Source: Cloeon dipterum | Lineage: Eukaryota; Arthropoda; Insecta; Ephemeroptera; Baetidae | Direction: 5' to 3' | DNA length: 64,000 nucleotides | Assembly: GCF_949628265.1 (NCBI RefSeq) | Contig: NC_088790.1 | Location: 26,788,545 to 26,852,544, forward strand | Shown here: positions 24,394-36,901 of the stretch, piece by piece | Layout of the letters: every line of letters begins with the position of its first letter | Position numbering within the stretch: position 1 is the stretch's first letter | Notes under the pieces: generated by a model | Told to the model about the DNA's origin: nothing | The model's database searches: none | What the model saw: only the letters and a program-made list of their open reading frames with translations | Position numbers and translations under genes: made by a program

Positions 24394-27300
24394 TCAGTCG
24401 ATCTTCACGGTGGAGTAGATCTTGCGGACAAAGAAGCTGGTGCCGATGTAGCCGACGGTGCCGCACAACAAGCCCAGCGTCAGACTGAACAGTGCCATGT
24501 ACCCAAAGTAAAACATTGTCTGAAACAATCCATACATCCTGCAACAAACAAAAATCCGTATTTAGTCTCGTCCTGCATTTTTAAAGGTAGAGTTCGTTCT
24601 TACTTTGTCTTAAAGAAGAAGTAGTAGAAGGAGTAGAGATAAACGTATCCCGACGTGGAAGCAGCCGACAGGAAGCTGGTCCACTGCCACCGGTAGTCTT
24701 CGGCGTTGAGCAGGAAGTAGGTGCACACGATGGTGACGCACACGGTGACAATCATCAGGATCACAAACACCAGCAGCATGAAACCATAGACGTAGTAAAT
24801 CTTGTAAGCCCAGAACGATGTGAAGATGAAGTACCTGAATAAAAATCACAAATTTTATTAATAATCATTCTGATTGAAGTCCTTTGAATTAATTTTGAAG
24901 AGAGCAGAAAGAAATCACACTTAAAATCATTTGGTTTACTTACATTTCGATGAAAATAGAACCAAAGGGCAAGATTCCTCCGAGTCCGACGATGACCGCG
25001 GGCTCCATGAACCACTTCTTCTCCGGAATGGGCCTGGGCACGGCGTTGATGCGGCAAGGGTAGTCCGGTTGGCCGGCAAGGTTGCGTCCGAGCACGGTGC
25101 CCACCAGGGTCAGCGGCAGGATGACGAACAGGCAGATGCAGGTCACAGCCACCATGGTGCCGAACGGAATGGCGCGCGACGCGTGGTAGTAGATGGCGAT
25201 GAAGTTGATGAGGAAGGCGGTTCCGCACACCATCGCCGGCAGCAGGAAGGCCGACAGCAGCATCTGCCGAATCCACACCTTGCCGCCCATCCTGGCGTAC
25301 AGGCTGCCGCCGCAGTAGCCGTTGATTGGCGAGGTCGCAGCGTAAACAAAGATGGCCGTGCTCAGCAGAGAGCCTCGCCTGCGGGGGGAGAAAAGGCGGC
25401 GTTTTTTTAATATTATCTCATTATTGATTGCTTCGTCTAATTACTCGGTGTAGAGCTCTCCCAGAATGGCGAAGATTATGACGCAGAGAGAAACCGTGAC
25501 GACCTGATAACCCGTTCCTATCAGGGCTGAAAAGATCATGGGCTGCGAGGCGGGCCTGAACACATCACCGTGAACCTGCTTCCAACCGTACTCGTCGCCC
25601 AAATCGCGCTCCTGTCGTAAAAAAGCTGATAAGTTTGATTGAGTGCGTGTCATTCAACGCTCACCATGTCGTCCATTTCTTCGTCTTTGCTGTATCTTGC
25701 GTAGTCTTTCCTCAGCGTTCTCATCAAAATCATGGACACCAGGCCAACAAGGAATATGACCATCATGAAACTGTTGAAAATGCTGAACCAGTGGATCTGA
25801 AATTTTATAGGACAAATAAATTAAAATATGGATCATACTTGTCAGTTGTCTTTTTATCTAGAGATAATTTTCCGCTGCTAAATTAAACCATATATTCTCT
25901 GCTAATGTTTACAGAGTGAGCAAGAGTTACAAAAATTTCTGGGTTGCAAAATACACATCTAAAAAAAATTGTTTGCAATGACCTTGACTTGAAAAATTGA
26001 CAGAGAAATTCTTGGGGAAATTGAAGCAGCAAAAAAATGAAATTTAAAAGAAAAAATCTGCACAGTAGGGGAAATTTCGACCACTCCGACAGCATATTTT
26101 AGATTTTTACAGAGGAATAATGGAAAAATTCATTTCTTGGGCAAGAAATTGGTAAAAATTGAGTGGTGAAAACCATTGGTGAAAAAAACGGGTGGTAAGC
26201 AAAAAATGCAACCCTGACAAATTTTAAAACTGATATCTAAAATGTTGCTCTGAAATTCTTGAAAACATTTCCTCAATTTTGATTAAATGTTAAATTTAAA
26301 CTATGCACTTCTCCAAGCTCAGTAAAGTCTTAAAACCAATTTGGAGCTCACAAAATTGTGTCTGATGCATGAGTGCCTTTGTTTTCTAACCATAATCCAT
26401 AATTAGATCAGTTAATCAATGAAATATAAAATTTATTTTTGGCAGATTTTTGGTTTCAAGCTTTTTTAGCACTTTAATGTCAACGGAAATTATTAAACTT
26501 ACTCTGTGCTGGAAGAAGTTAGGGTCCAAGTACTTGTCGAATCGGTCCTCGTACTTAATCGGCGACTTCCGCCAATTGACTTCGTAAGTGAACGGAATTT
26601 TGGCATTCAGGTCCAGCCGAACTTTGTTCTCGGAGGTCAAGTTGACGTCGACAATTTTGTTGCCATTGTATCCAATGTCAAACTTCTTGTGCGTCCAAAT
26701 GAAGTGGTTCACGGTGCCTCCATTTTCCTCACTCTCCCCGACGATTCCTAAAATTCAAATCACTGCAGGCCTGAAGGATTGAAAGCTCAAGAAACGTACC
26801 CCAAATAGGAAGGTCGTCTATGTACATTTGGTACCAATAGTGGTTTTTCACAGCGTAAACAAATGCTTTCTGCTTGTCATCGGTCAGCTCGATTTCGCAG
26901 TACGGTGTAGCCGAGATGTCGGCTGCAAACCAAAATAATTAATAAATTAACACTAGTTTTTAGTTTTTTTTAAACCTTTGAACTCGATGTCGAGCCCGGA
27001 AAACTCGAGCTCAACGCCCTGAAGGGCCTCCCCGAGCGTCTCATGGTAGTGGCTGATTGCCTGCTTGGAACCCACGCAGAATGGCAAGGAAAAGTAGGCG
27101 TAAGTCTCTTGGCGGTTGTGGTACGGCCCGACAGTGTTCATCCACAGCACAACTTCCTCATTTTCATCGTACTGCAAGAAAGAACAACAATCAATGAATA
27201 TTTTCCTTCTTACTTCCGCTTTTCAAAAGAAACACGACAAGAGGGGAGGAGATACGACAATCACAAGCGAGAAAATTATCAAAGGTAATCTGGGGGAAAA

Positions 27301-28223
27301 CGTGTACGTGGGCGAATTTAAATCGGTTTTTTATTATTTAACGTGTTAATATTTGGTTAAAACCGTCTCATTAAAATTTGTAAACAGTGCATAGATGTAA
27401 TTAAACATGACGAAACTTCAAAAAGCTCACGTCAGCAAGTAAAACACGGAAGATAACTCAAGACGAATGTTTTAAAGCCGGTGAAATAACAAGCGATAAG
27501 AGAATTTTATTGAATCTAACAGTGAAAATTAGGGTATGTTTGGTTTTAGAAGCTGGAAATGCCCGAAATGTCAAGGGTTATGGCTTTTGTTGACTCAAAA
27601 TCACTTTGGTATGTATTTTATTATGATTTGACAAGTACAGCAACAGGCTTAATGTAAAAACAATTATGAAAACAATAAAATCGCCGTGTAAAAATAACGT
27701 AGAGTTGAATTCGATACGTATTAAATCCAGCCTGTTCAGCTGTGCAAAATTGTTTGTACATAGATACCACCGGTTCCCCTAACATTTGATGACTAGATAA
27801 CATACATACGTTTAATTACACGGAATATAAGAAAATTTGCTCTATGTACACACTTCTAGCCAGGGTATGTAATTATTTTTCCTGCTGCAATCCGTCACAA
27901 AAAGGGGCGGAAAATACACCCAAAATTTGACATTTTTTTTCAGCTCCAAGCCTAAAATTTTATTGATGTTTTCGTGGCTTGCTTTTAGCAAGACATTTTC
28001 ATCTTTGAACAAATTTTACGTTCCTAACCCGCACAAATTAATTCAGTTCACACAACAAATCTCCTGATTGAAGAGAAACGCGGAAAAGGAGCGAAAATGT
28101 AAACAGTCGCAGTGGAATAAATTTAGATGCGGAGGACGATTTTCTGCTTACCGTATGAGTGTGTTCGTCGCTGTTGACGAGACTGACGCAACACCAAACC
28201 AACACCAAAATAGTGCTCTTCAT
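24394..28223 (-). CDS. TM9SF3: Transmembrane 9 superfamily member 3
   Basis: Nine exons on the minus strand: 28223-28152, 27171-26976, 26922-26800, 26747-26503, 25796-25665, 25611-25445, 25378-24944, 24834-24604 and 24538-24394 (581 aa; human TM9SF3 is 589). A signal peptide ([20 protein letters not shown]) is followed by a lumenal domain ([20 protein letters not shown]) and nine membrane helices in the C-terminal half. Family hallmarks are [31 protein letters not shown] and the C-terminal end [12 protein letters not shown], a Lys-containing tail of the kind that keeps TM9 proteins in the Golgi by COPI binding. TM9 proteins help sort membrane proteins with Gly-rich helices in the early secretory pathway. 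The end and lumenal domain fit member 3 rather than 2/4. It is convergent with SANBR and head-to-head with C2orf42. Confidence 0.96.
25939..26216. mobile_element. hAT-like MITE, CAGGGTTGCA family, copy 2
   Basis: Ends CTGGGTTGCAAAATACAC and AAATGCAACCCTG. Flanking octamers AAAAATTT and ACAAATTT differ at one base, a likely 8-bp target duplication. It lies in the TM9SF3 intron between exons 4 and 5. Confidence 0.75.
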
Positions 28224-28922
28224 TTTTGCAGTAGAAAATGTCTAAAAAGCACTAATCGATCATGGATGATTCCGGAATCTCATCGGCAGTCGACCCCGGC
28301 AATTCCTTCTACGTTCGCCATTTAAACCAAAATCATCTGTTCTGCTTTGACAACACTTCATTTGGCAGCCAATCAGAGCGCGCCAACCTGGAGTATACGT
28401 CAGCATTGGTTGTTATTGTCTGGCGGCAGTGGGCGTCTGATTCAAAACTGTTCCAGCTCATTTGTTCAATAATAAAAACACGTTTCAATAATATTGAATA
28501 CATAATGCTGATTCAATTTAAGTAAATACATATATGTCTCATTTGAAAACTATCATTAAACAACAGAATTATAAAAATGCTATTTATTAGAAGAGATCTT
28601 TTCGCGTGAATAAAAAATGAATTTTAGGACAGCAAAAAATGTTCCCTCTTCTCTCATTGGCTAATCGGCAAAAACTGCGCTCCTCGCGCTCCTCTTAACT
28701 TCTGAATCAAAATAAACAGCTGCAGCACAGCAGGGACCAGGCAGACACAGGCACTGAACTGAAAACTGAAGCACAGAGCAGTACAGAGAAGAATTTCATC
28801 TTTCATTGTCGCGTTGTAAGGTTTTCTCAAGGTTAAAAAATTTCTAAAATTTTACAACTGAGGATTTATTATTGCAGTGAACGTTGATGAGATCTGTGAA
28901 AGCCCTTTTTGCTAATTAAGCC
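28224..28922. promoter_or_regulatory. Shared promoter region, TM9SF3 and C2orf42
   Basis: About 700 bp between two divergent start codons. On the plus strand it contains GCCAATCAGAGCGCGCC (28370-28386), a CCAAT box next to a GC-rich block, TACGTCA (28396-28402), a CRE-like core, and CATTGGCTAATCGG (28658-28671), a second, inverted CCAAT box. 28740-28900 looks like 5' UTR of C2orf42, possibly with a small leader intron ending at TTATTGCAG (28870-28878). No TATA box was seen, as is usual for housekeeping genes. Confidence 0.5.
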
Positions 28923-31900
28923 ATGCCGAATGATGCTCGAGTTCGGGCACTGCTGGGGGATCTGGGCAGAGCCACTCTGCGGGGTGTCCGCAAGTGTCCC
29001 AAATGTGGCACGTACAACGGCACCAGAGGGTCCAGCTGCAAGAACAGAGCCTGCGACGTCGTCTTCAACAGGGGGCTCGCGGACAAGCAGAACAAACCGA
29101 TCGACGCGTGCAAATTAATCACAGGCGGCTCCAACCAGGTTTGAATGCTTGGAATTTCCGGCCTTGTTAGAGTTATTTTGCTGTCCAAATTCGCAGTTGT
29201 ATTCTGTTCGTGTGAGAGAAAAAGGTCCAGATGTGCGTGGATTCGTGCACGTCCCCCAAAACTTGGACTCGGCGTCTAGTTTGGATGCTTCGAGCGATGC
29301 TCTCAGTCTGCTAAACTCTCAGGGTCAATGCTTTGTCGAGAATTGCCAAAGGTATACTTGAATTTATCGTTTACAAAACTGTTTTTAATTAGATATCGAT
29401 TGAGCAGGCAGTTTGAGGACAAAAATGGATTTCCTTCTCTCCAGCTGCTGCCTTGCAACCACATTCAGGCTGCTGTCCGATGTTACACTCAAGCTCAGCC
29501 GTTGCTGATTAAAAACGAAATTTTGCAGACTTTAGTTGTCAGTAATGAGGTCAAGCAGGTGAGATGAGAAATTAAATGGTAGCCGAGAGCATTTTTATTA
29601 ATTTTAATTCAGGCCATTTGGCTTCTGCAATCTGAGACCGACGGGCCACTGGTGCAGAGAGTCTCCAAAAATATGATGGTCGTGAAGTGCAAACCAAGCC
29701 CCAAGTGTCCGCTCGGCTACGTCCACCTCAGCATTTTCAGCACGAAAATTAAGGAGAGAGTCGAGCACAAATACTGCTGCGCTTGCAAGGCCTATGACAA
29801 CATGGTAGTAATCCTGTGAGAGAAATTTTAAATTAATTAGCCTTAAAATTACTTGCAGACCAGCAAAGTTCCTGGGAAGAATCCAAACGAGAAGCAGTGC
29901 TTGCACTATTACGCTTGTGTTGCAGCTTTTGCCAGTGATGTCAAGTTGTCTGAAGAATTTACTATGTATGTTTCGCTGCTAGTCCCGCAAATCACTCAAC
30001 TTAAAGGTAATTCATGGTTAATTCTTCAACAAGCCTAAACTTGGTAAACAAAGCAAATAAACTTAAAACTCGACCTACTTTCGATGCTACCCAACCATTG
30101 ATTTTCTTCAACATTATTTTTTAAACTCCCATTATCTTCAAATTCATTGTTTCGTTGGTCTGGAAACCAGTTTTCGGATTTTTGCGCCCATAGGAAAATT
30201 AAAATAATTTTTACCGTTTTTTTCTCAATATTTTACAAAGGCGAAAAATAGTTTTGATTTTATTTAAATTCGGTTGCTCGTTGGATCGTCGACCACGACC
30301 CCTCATTGGACAGCTCTTGGATTGTAATTTTACTTGGGATACCCTAATGACCTTTTTCAGGGTACCCCGACCTGAGATTCGCTCCCATGCCGGTTTTTAA
30401 CGCTTTTTCGGTACTTTCGAGCACATTTAGCGACACTTGGCGACGATTTTTCATCCTAGCCTGTCAATGACCTTCCTCAGGACTGTTTTTTGTGGTTTTG
30501 CCTGGGCAGGCGCCTATATTTGAGAGTCTTTTGTTCAATTTTGCCGCCCAACGGACAGTTGCCAGAAGGGTAGGCGCGTCAAGGGGCGCAAGAATCCACT
30601 TGTTTTCTTCAATATAAATTTTGTAGCTCCCATCATCTTCAAATCATTATTTTTTAATTATCATTGTTTCAAGATAATTGTTGATATTTTAATTTATAGA
30701 TGCGCTTGATGCAACCAAATTGTTGGTCAATCAATTACCGATTGATCAGATTGTAGCTGTCGTCACAAAACAGACCGCAGATGGTGGCCAAGAAGTCAGT
30801 TTCCAGGTTTTGAGTGACCAGTCCATCCTCGGAACCACTAGTCTCTCCCTCAACGATGATGGACAAATCACTGAGGTAAATCATTATAATTTATTTTGTC
30901 CAGTTCTTCAATTAATTCATTAATCTTGTATTTTTTTTACTAGGTGCACTCACTAGACGCAAACCTTGACGATATTCAAATGAAAATTGGCGATCAGGAT
31001 GAGAGTCTAACCTTCCCGAGTCTGGACAGTCAACTGCTTGACCGGACCATTGGCTTAGTCGATGTTGGGAAGAAGGTGGACGTGCTTGACTCTGCTGTCT
31101 CGACCGCTTTCCTCATGCCTGAAGTAGCGAGCGCAAGGACGCATCCACCAGACATGCCGATGTTGTCTTTGGGGAAGAGGAAGCCAGTGGCCAAAAAGAA
31201 TCCAGCGTGTTTTGCCAAGAAGTTGAATCCAGCCTCAACAGGTAAATGCGTTGATTTTTCCAAATTCAATCTGCATCTAGGAAACATACAAAAATATCGA
31301 TAGGAAAAGAGGGAGAAAAGTCCAACTGTAATAATGCTGAAAACCTATCTCTTAAGATACCAGGAAATTCGTGAAAATAAAAGGAGCTAGGGAATTGATT
31401 TTTTTTACAGTCTCATGCATGATTTTTAACACTTCTGAAGGAATTAAATGTGAAATGTAAATTAAACGGCAATTTAAATAAAAAAATCTGCGCAGTAGAG
31501 GAAATTTTTACCACTTCGACCGCAAATTTAAGATTTTCATGGGGGAAACATGGATTAAATTCATTTCTTGCGCAAGAAATTGGTAAAAATTGAGTGGTAA
31601 AAACCAATGTTGAAAAATACCGGGTGGTAAGCAATTTTAATGCAACCCTGAATCAAATACCGTTTCGTCTATGATAAAATAAATTAAAAAAATGAGAGCC
31701 TCAGTTTTGTTGTTCAAATTAATAACAATACTCTCGCCTTTCAGAGCCTGTGGACGAATCTCGGGCCTCGTATGCCTTTATGGAGTGGCTGGCGTCTGTG
31801 ACTGAGCGGTTGAATGAGACGATGCACTACGAGACCTCTGGCAAACCAGACCCGCTGGTGTTCCACGTACCTCAGGTACAAACCTGCCTGACCAGTTTCC

Positions 31901-33427
31901 TTGAACGCGCAAATAATAATTCTGATCATGCTTCGCCAGGTGTTCTTTGACTGCCTGAAAGAGCGAATTTGCAACGGCGGGAAGAAGAAAAGGATTCCCG
32001 CTGTGACGACGGTGAACCGACTGCTGAGTTCTACGCCGCGCTCGAGCAACTTCGTCAAGTACACTTGGCACATAACCAATATTATTCACGTCAAAAAGAT
32101 CTTTGATACTCCAGCGGTAAGAAATTGGATTTGAATATCGCAGGGTTTATTGAAGATGGTTGTTGCAGGTGCCGTTGGACATCACGAGGAGCTTTGTCGA
32201 GAATAAAGATGGAACTTTTGACCACTTTGTGAGCTTGAGCGAGGAGGAAAAGTCCCTTTTCTCCGCTAACATGCCGCTCATTCGGCCCCTGGAGCTGAAA
32301 ACCTACTTGAAAATAGGTATTTAAAATAATATTTTACTGTTGGTTTTTTCCGCTGCATTTTGATGGTTTTCCCATTTTTTGTAGCAATTTTCGCTCTCAC
32401 TTTATACCATTCAAGGAATTTAAATCAAAGCGCTTCGTTTTTAAGGTTTTTTATTGATAAAAGAGTTAGCAAAGTATCAAAATGGTTGAAAAAATCGCGA
32501 AAAGTTGCTCTGGAAACGATCTCAGGGTGCGGTAAGGTCGTCAGGTACTCGCCATTACCTTTCATTTAAGACGTCCTGAAGTAAAATCCGTCAACTCGAA
32601 TTAATAGATTAAAAATCGTTTTTTTATTTTTGGACCACGTTTCGTCGCGTTTAAAATTGATCTCCTCCTACTGTTTTTTTAGATAAATTGACAAATTAGG
32701 TGTCAAAACACTCGTAATTAAATTCCTCAGAGGGTTTGTGATGTGGATTTTTTAATTTCAACCCTTAATATTTTTAATCCCTTTTTAAAGGTACTCTGGT
32801 GGGTGAAAAACCTCCCCCACTCGATTGCGGGAAAACCAAGCGAGTTCTTTTTGTTTCAAAAAAAAAAAACCGCCACGCAATGCGTATTAATATTTGAAGG
32901 AGTAATAAAAATAATTATTTTTCATCTTTCAAGCCTTTAAAAAGAGCGTTTAGGTCACATTTCGATGGTTTTACTGGCTAATTTCGGTTATTATCGGTTA
33001 AAACGCGTCACAATTAGTAGTTTTCTTGGTCATTAACTTTTGAAAAAAGCAATAAAATAACTTTCTTAAACAATCGCCAGAATATTTGGTAGAGAAAAAT
33101 CTTTAAGTATGGTGTTTTTTATGTTTTTAAAAATGTTAGAAGAGTGTAAAAGTAAATCAGATAGGAAAAAAAATCAATTGTCTTTAATTCCCATCACTGG
33201 TTATTTTTCCTTTTACAGGTTTAACAGCGCCAGAGCAGAAAAATCCGACCCCGTTCATCATCGAGTGGGTTCCAGACGTGTTTCCGCGTACGCACGTGGG
33301 AGAGATGTCGCTGACTTTTGAATTTGGCCATCAGCGCTTTCAGCAGCACCCGCACAACTGCCAAGACGTAGCCAAAAAAGTAAACCGCTCCCCGAAAATT
33401 CTCTGTGCCAAAAAGAAGCTTCTGTAG
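28923..33427 (+). CDS. C2orf42: C2orf42 orthologue
   Basis: Eleven exons: 28923-29138, 29197-29351, 29408-29558, 29613-29804, 29859-30006, 30700-30875, 30944-31241, 31745-31875, 31940-32116, 32169-32316 and 33219-33427 (666 aa). The N-terminus LGDLGRATLRGVRKCPKCGTYNGTRG is split here for length: LGDLGRATLRGVRKC then PKCGTYNGTRG; it matches human C2orf42 almost residue for residue and includes a CxxC...C...C treble-clef-like zinc site. Further matches are RVSKNMMVVKCK, a CCAC...CLHYYACVAAFASD Cys/His cluster, FMEWLASVTERLNETMHY, FVKYTWHITNIIHVK, ITRSFVENKDGT, RPLELKTYLKIG and NPTPFIIEWVPD. The human protein has no settled function; nuclear nucleic-acid binding is inferred from the zinc sites. 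The middle third (exons 6-7) is poorly conserved. Intron 5 holds a direct-repeat-flanked insertion and intron 7 a MITE fragment. Confidence 0.94.
30091..30670. repeat. Direct repeats flanking a GC-richer block in C2orf42 intron 5
   Basis: The segment 30098-30153 (TTTTCTTCAACATTATTTTT...) recurs in diverged form at 30603-30668 (TTTTCTTCAATATAAATTTT...), both including CTCCCAT.ATCTTCAAAT. Between them lies about 450 bp that is more GC-rich than the rest of the intron. This could be an old tandem duplication or an element insertion; I recognise no element ends. Confidence 0.45.
31400..31650. mobile_element. hAT-like MITE, CAGGGTTGCA family, copy 3
   Basis: The right part matches 25939-26216 closely (ATTCATTTCTTG.GCAAGAAA, AAATTGAGTGGT) and ends TGCAACCCTG at 31650. 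The left terminal repeat is not recognisable, so the left edge is approximate. It lies in C2orf42 intron 7. Confidence 0.65.
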
Positions 33428-34159
33428 TGATTTAGAGTTTGTGGACGTAACCGCTTGCCAAATTTACTGGGAATCTTTTATTTTATGACTGTTGTTAGTT
33501 AGCATCAAGAACCTTGTTTGTCCTGCGACTTGTGATTGCATTTATTACATAGAATTTTCGCGTCGATGTGAAATTATTGAGTTATCCGAGTTATCGTAGA
33601 CGAAGCAGATTAAATGTTCTGGTTGTTGTGATATTAAAAAGTGCTTATAATCAATGATACGTGTTTTAAAATGCTAAATTTAATTTTAACCCAGTATTAT
33701 TCAGCCAGGAAAACAAAATAATCATGAGATGGCAGCACCTCTCGCGTATTTTTAAGTGGAGCATTTTTTTACAATGGACCTTTCTTTTTTTTCATTATTT
33801 ATTACGAGAGCGAGACGCCTAGCTCTTGTTTATTGAAAGCCAGAAGTAGAGTGCATTCATTATTCAATTGGCTTGTGAGACTTCACTCGAGTGTGCGCGC
33901 TGTGAAAGGCAAGACGGCCAACAGAAGGCCAAAGTGTGAACTGTGGAGACCACGGTCAGTATATAACTGCTTTAATTGAATTTGAAGTCGCGCAGACGAT
34001 CACAAGTGTACTTGTCTTTTTAAAATTTGGTTCGCGCACGCATCGTACAAATAGATCGCGCATTGCGGTGATTGGCCTCTTGTATCGCGCTGCAGCTGCT
34101 GCACCCACCACTTTTGCTTGTTACTTGCTACTTTTATTATTCCGAGGACTGCCCTCTCT

Positions 34160-34244
34160 CGAATCACATCAGTCGGCAGTCAGTTGGCGACGCCACTTGA
34201 GTGCAGCAGCCTCAATTACACGCTATATACTCTTTAGTTTCTTG
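34160..34244 (+). promoter_or_regulatory. Candidate core promoter and leader exon
   Basis: CATCAGTCGGCAGTCAGT contains two arthropod-type initiators (TCAGT), followed by GC-balanced leader sequence that ends in a strong donor, CTTG/GTGAGT (34244/34245). The nearest downstream plus-strand gene is the CRAL-TRIO gene, whose first coding exon begins with an apparent acceptor. The link is inferred. Confidence 0.35.
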
Positions 34245-35321
34245 GTGAGTTTTATGTTTTATTTAATTTCTATTGTTTCAAACATGCATGGAATTAAAGT
34301 TGTTCAAGCTACGTCAAAATAATTATTTATTTTTAAAAATTTCCCTGAAATACATAATTGCCATGATTGCGGTAATTACAACCTTCACCATACAACTTTT
34401 CTATAATTTGGAGAAAACTAATTTTAAAAAAATTAATTAGTGTTACTATTTAAAATAATATCATGAAACAAATCGTTTTGTTGTTCCGACGTTGGTTGTC
34501 AAGCGTCATTTAATTATATTCATCCAGCGGGCGCCCGCATTTAACGACACTGTGCAGCGGCACAGTTTCTAACGCTCTAAAAGGCGTGCTATTTTTTGTG
34601 ACGAATAATTTACCACTAATTACGTTTTCTTTTTTGTATATTTCCACGCCCATATATGCCACCCAAATGATGCTATCTTTATTGCAAGTAAAAATGCGTC
34701 GCGCTTTTCTCGCGTCACCTCTATGGCAATGATTCAGATTTTTATTTACAGGATTTTTAGATTAATTAACCAAATTTAGACCACTTTAGGCGAAATTTTA
34801 CACTTTAGTTTTAAGCGATTTTTTACGAATAAAAATCATAAATTTTCAGGTTTATTTTGTTTTAAAAGGGATTTTAATTTAATTAAATTCCGTTGGCATT
34901 CTGTCAGATTTCAATTATCTAAGATGAAAGTTAAGATATATAGTAATCTTAAATCAATTAATATCAGCATTTCCCTTGAACAGCGAATTAAAAAAATCCA
35001 GCAGACTGAATAAAGCTCATATTCCATTTCATTTTAAACGACCTTGTTATAAGATTGATTTAAATTTTAACTGCCCCGGATTTTAATAAAATTTAAAAAA
35101 ACTTTGGGAGATTGAAAGGGTTGAAATGATGAAGAACGATGAATTCAGATTGACGAATTTGGTTGGTGTATTAGGTTACAGTTGCAAATCCGATCGGAAA
35201 CTTAATCAAGTACAAGAACCCTATAAATCGCGTTCTGCACAATTAAACGAATCACGTCAGCACCGTGTGGCTGACGGACGAAAACTGAATTCTTATTTTA
35301 AAATCATCTTTCTGCTGTTAA

Positions 35322-35755
35322 AGTGGAATGATACTGGGCAACAATTGAAAATTATTTAAATTGTTGGATGCCATAAATAATTGACCGATAAACAATTTGT
35401 TCAACAATTTGCAATAATAAAAAAGGTCCACCCTACAATAAAAATTCAAATTTTGCCAATTTTCTCCAAAATTTACAGTGCTTGAACATATTTTCTTGGC
35501 GTATTCCGATTCCTCTCGTCGAGATCTGTCCAACGGTGTATGCCACTTATTGGGGAAACTCTGGGTTTTGAAATAAAATCGGATTTCAAGTAAGGAGACA
35601 GCCATTACCATTTGAAAAGCACGCTAACTTTCCAGCCAATTTTCTCAAAAAATTACAGTGCTTCTTAGGTCAATTTAGGCTTTAACTGAATCCTAAGGGA
35701 CGAGTTTATGCATTGACAACAAGCATTTTCCAGGCTTTTCCAGTATCATTCCTCT
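35322..35755 (-). mobile_element. TTAA-target MITE, young copy 3
   Basis: 434 bp flanked by TTAA (35318-35321 and 35756-35759). Ends are AGTGGAATGATACTGG and CCAGTATCATTCCTCT, a 16-bp inverted repeat with a single mismatch, the clearest of the family. Confidence 0.9.
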
Positions 35756-36488
35756 TTAAACAATAATGCAAAATTACAATAATTCAAACCGCCGAAAATA
35801 ATTGGCTCCCAACAAAAAGCAGGACCGCGTTGTTGTACCGCTACAAAACCAAAGCAAAACATTCAAATGTATTATGTAATTTAAAATTTTATCTTTCTAG
35901 AATCAAAACAGTTTTATAGTATTTGAAAAATCATCTAAAAACTATTTTAATAATCAATTGTGTACAAATTTGTTCCGTTCTTTTAGCGAATCGGAGGATT
36001 TTAATATTATTTTTAGACGGTTATAATGAAAGTCTAGCTTATTTTAAGTCTTAAATAATTGCGTGAGTTCTGCTAATGTGGAGTTTAAAAGTAAATGATT
36101 CGCAGGTCCGTTTTTCATCCTTATGCGGAAAATACAAAATACAAAAAAAATTCAAGACTGTGAAGTTAGGGTTGTCGTGAAAAACACTCCAGTGAAAATT
36201 AGAGTTCGGTTATTTTACTTATTTTATTCACAATAAAGTAGTGCTCTAATTTATGAGAAATAATCTCACACACGAACTTTTGCGGTTATAAAAAAATATT
36301 TTCTCACGGAAACTTCCTCGTGCGTCAGTTAATAAAAGAATATGAGACCTGCTCTCGTTTATATTGTTCTGTATTCCGCCGTTAGGTAAAATAATGCGGC
36401 TGGGATTTCCTCCAAAAAATGTATGTGACACACGCAATCCATCTAAGTCTATTAATTATCTTGAATGGCGTGCGAATCCAGACATTGT

Positions 36489-36510
36489 GGGTGGGTGGGT
36501 GCGGGGTGGG
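36489..36510 (+). other. G-quadruplex-forming G-run cluster
   Basis: Five G-runs of three or four (36489-36491, 36493-36495, 36497-36499, 36503-36506, 36508-36510) with 1-3 nt loops in an otherwise AT-rich region. This meets the usual G4 sequence rule. It lies about 390 bp upstream of the CRAL-TRIO start codon. Confidence 0.7.
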
Positions 36511-36901
36511 TCAAGCACACTACTTGAGATTTGAGACTGTCTGTTGGTTTTTGTTCTAAAAATCTTTGCACTCACGTCGTTTGCTTATCTTTCTAGTTCG
36601 CGGCAACAAATTATATCAATGTCTGCGTCTGGAGGAGCGTCTGTGACACTTTTGTAGGACAAACTCTCGCTACTTGACAGTGATATATATAAAAATAAAA
36701 TGTCTCACACTTCGGTGCAAGCTTTTGGCGTGACGATTGCTCCAAAGTTGCATATCTTCTTCACGCGCTTATCATTTTTTGTTATCAGATTTTCTGGTGG
36801 GAAAAATGGTTTTTAAGTCCATGCGTTGTAGCATTTCATTCTAACACTCTTAGAGGATGTTTGCAGATTTATTTCAAGTGCGACGATCGATTCGGAAAAT
36901 A

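Larger units (their letters stand above)
33428..36901. other. Intergenic region and probable 5' UTR intron of the CRAL-TRIO gene
   Basis: About 3.5 kb, AT-rich, holding a candidate first (non-coding) exon near 34160-34244, a young TTAA MITE (35322-35755) and a G-run cluster (36489-36510). The sequence just before the start codon (TTTGCAG at 36857-36866) looks like a splice acceptor, which supports a leader intron. Confidence 0.45.

Noticed and set aside
28262-28525. 87-codon frame starting next to the TM9SF3 start codon
   Set aside because: It lies in the shared promoter with CCAAT and CRE-like motifs, and its second half is low-complexity AT-rich sequence.
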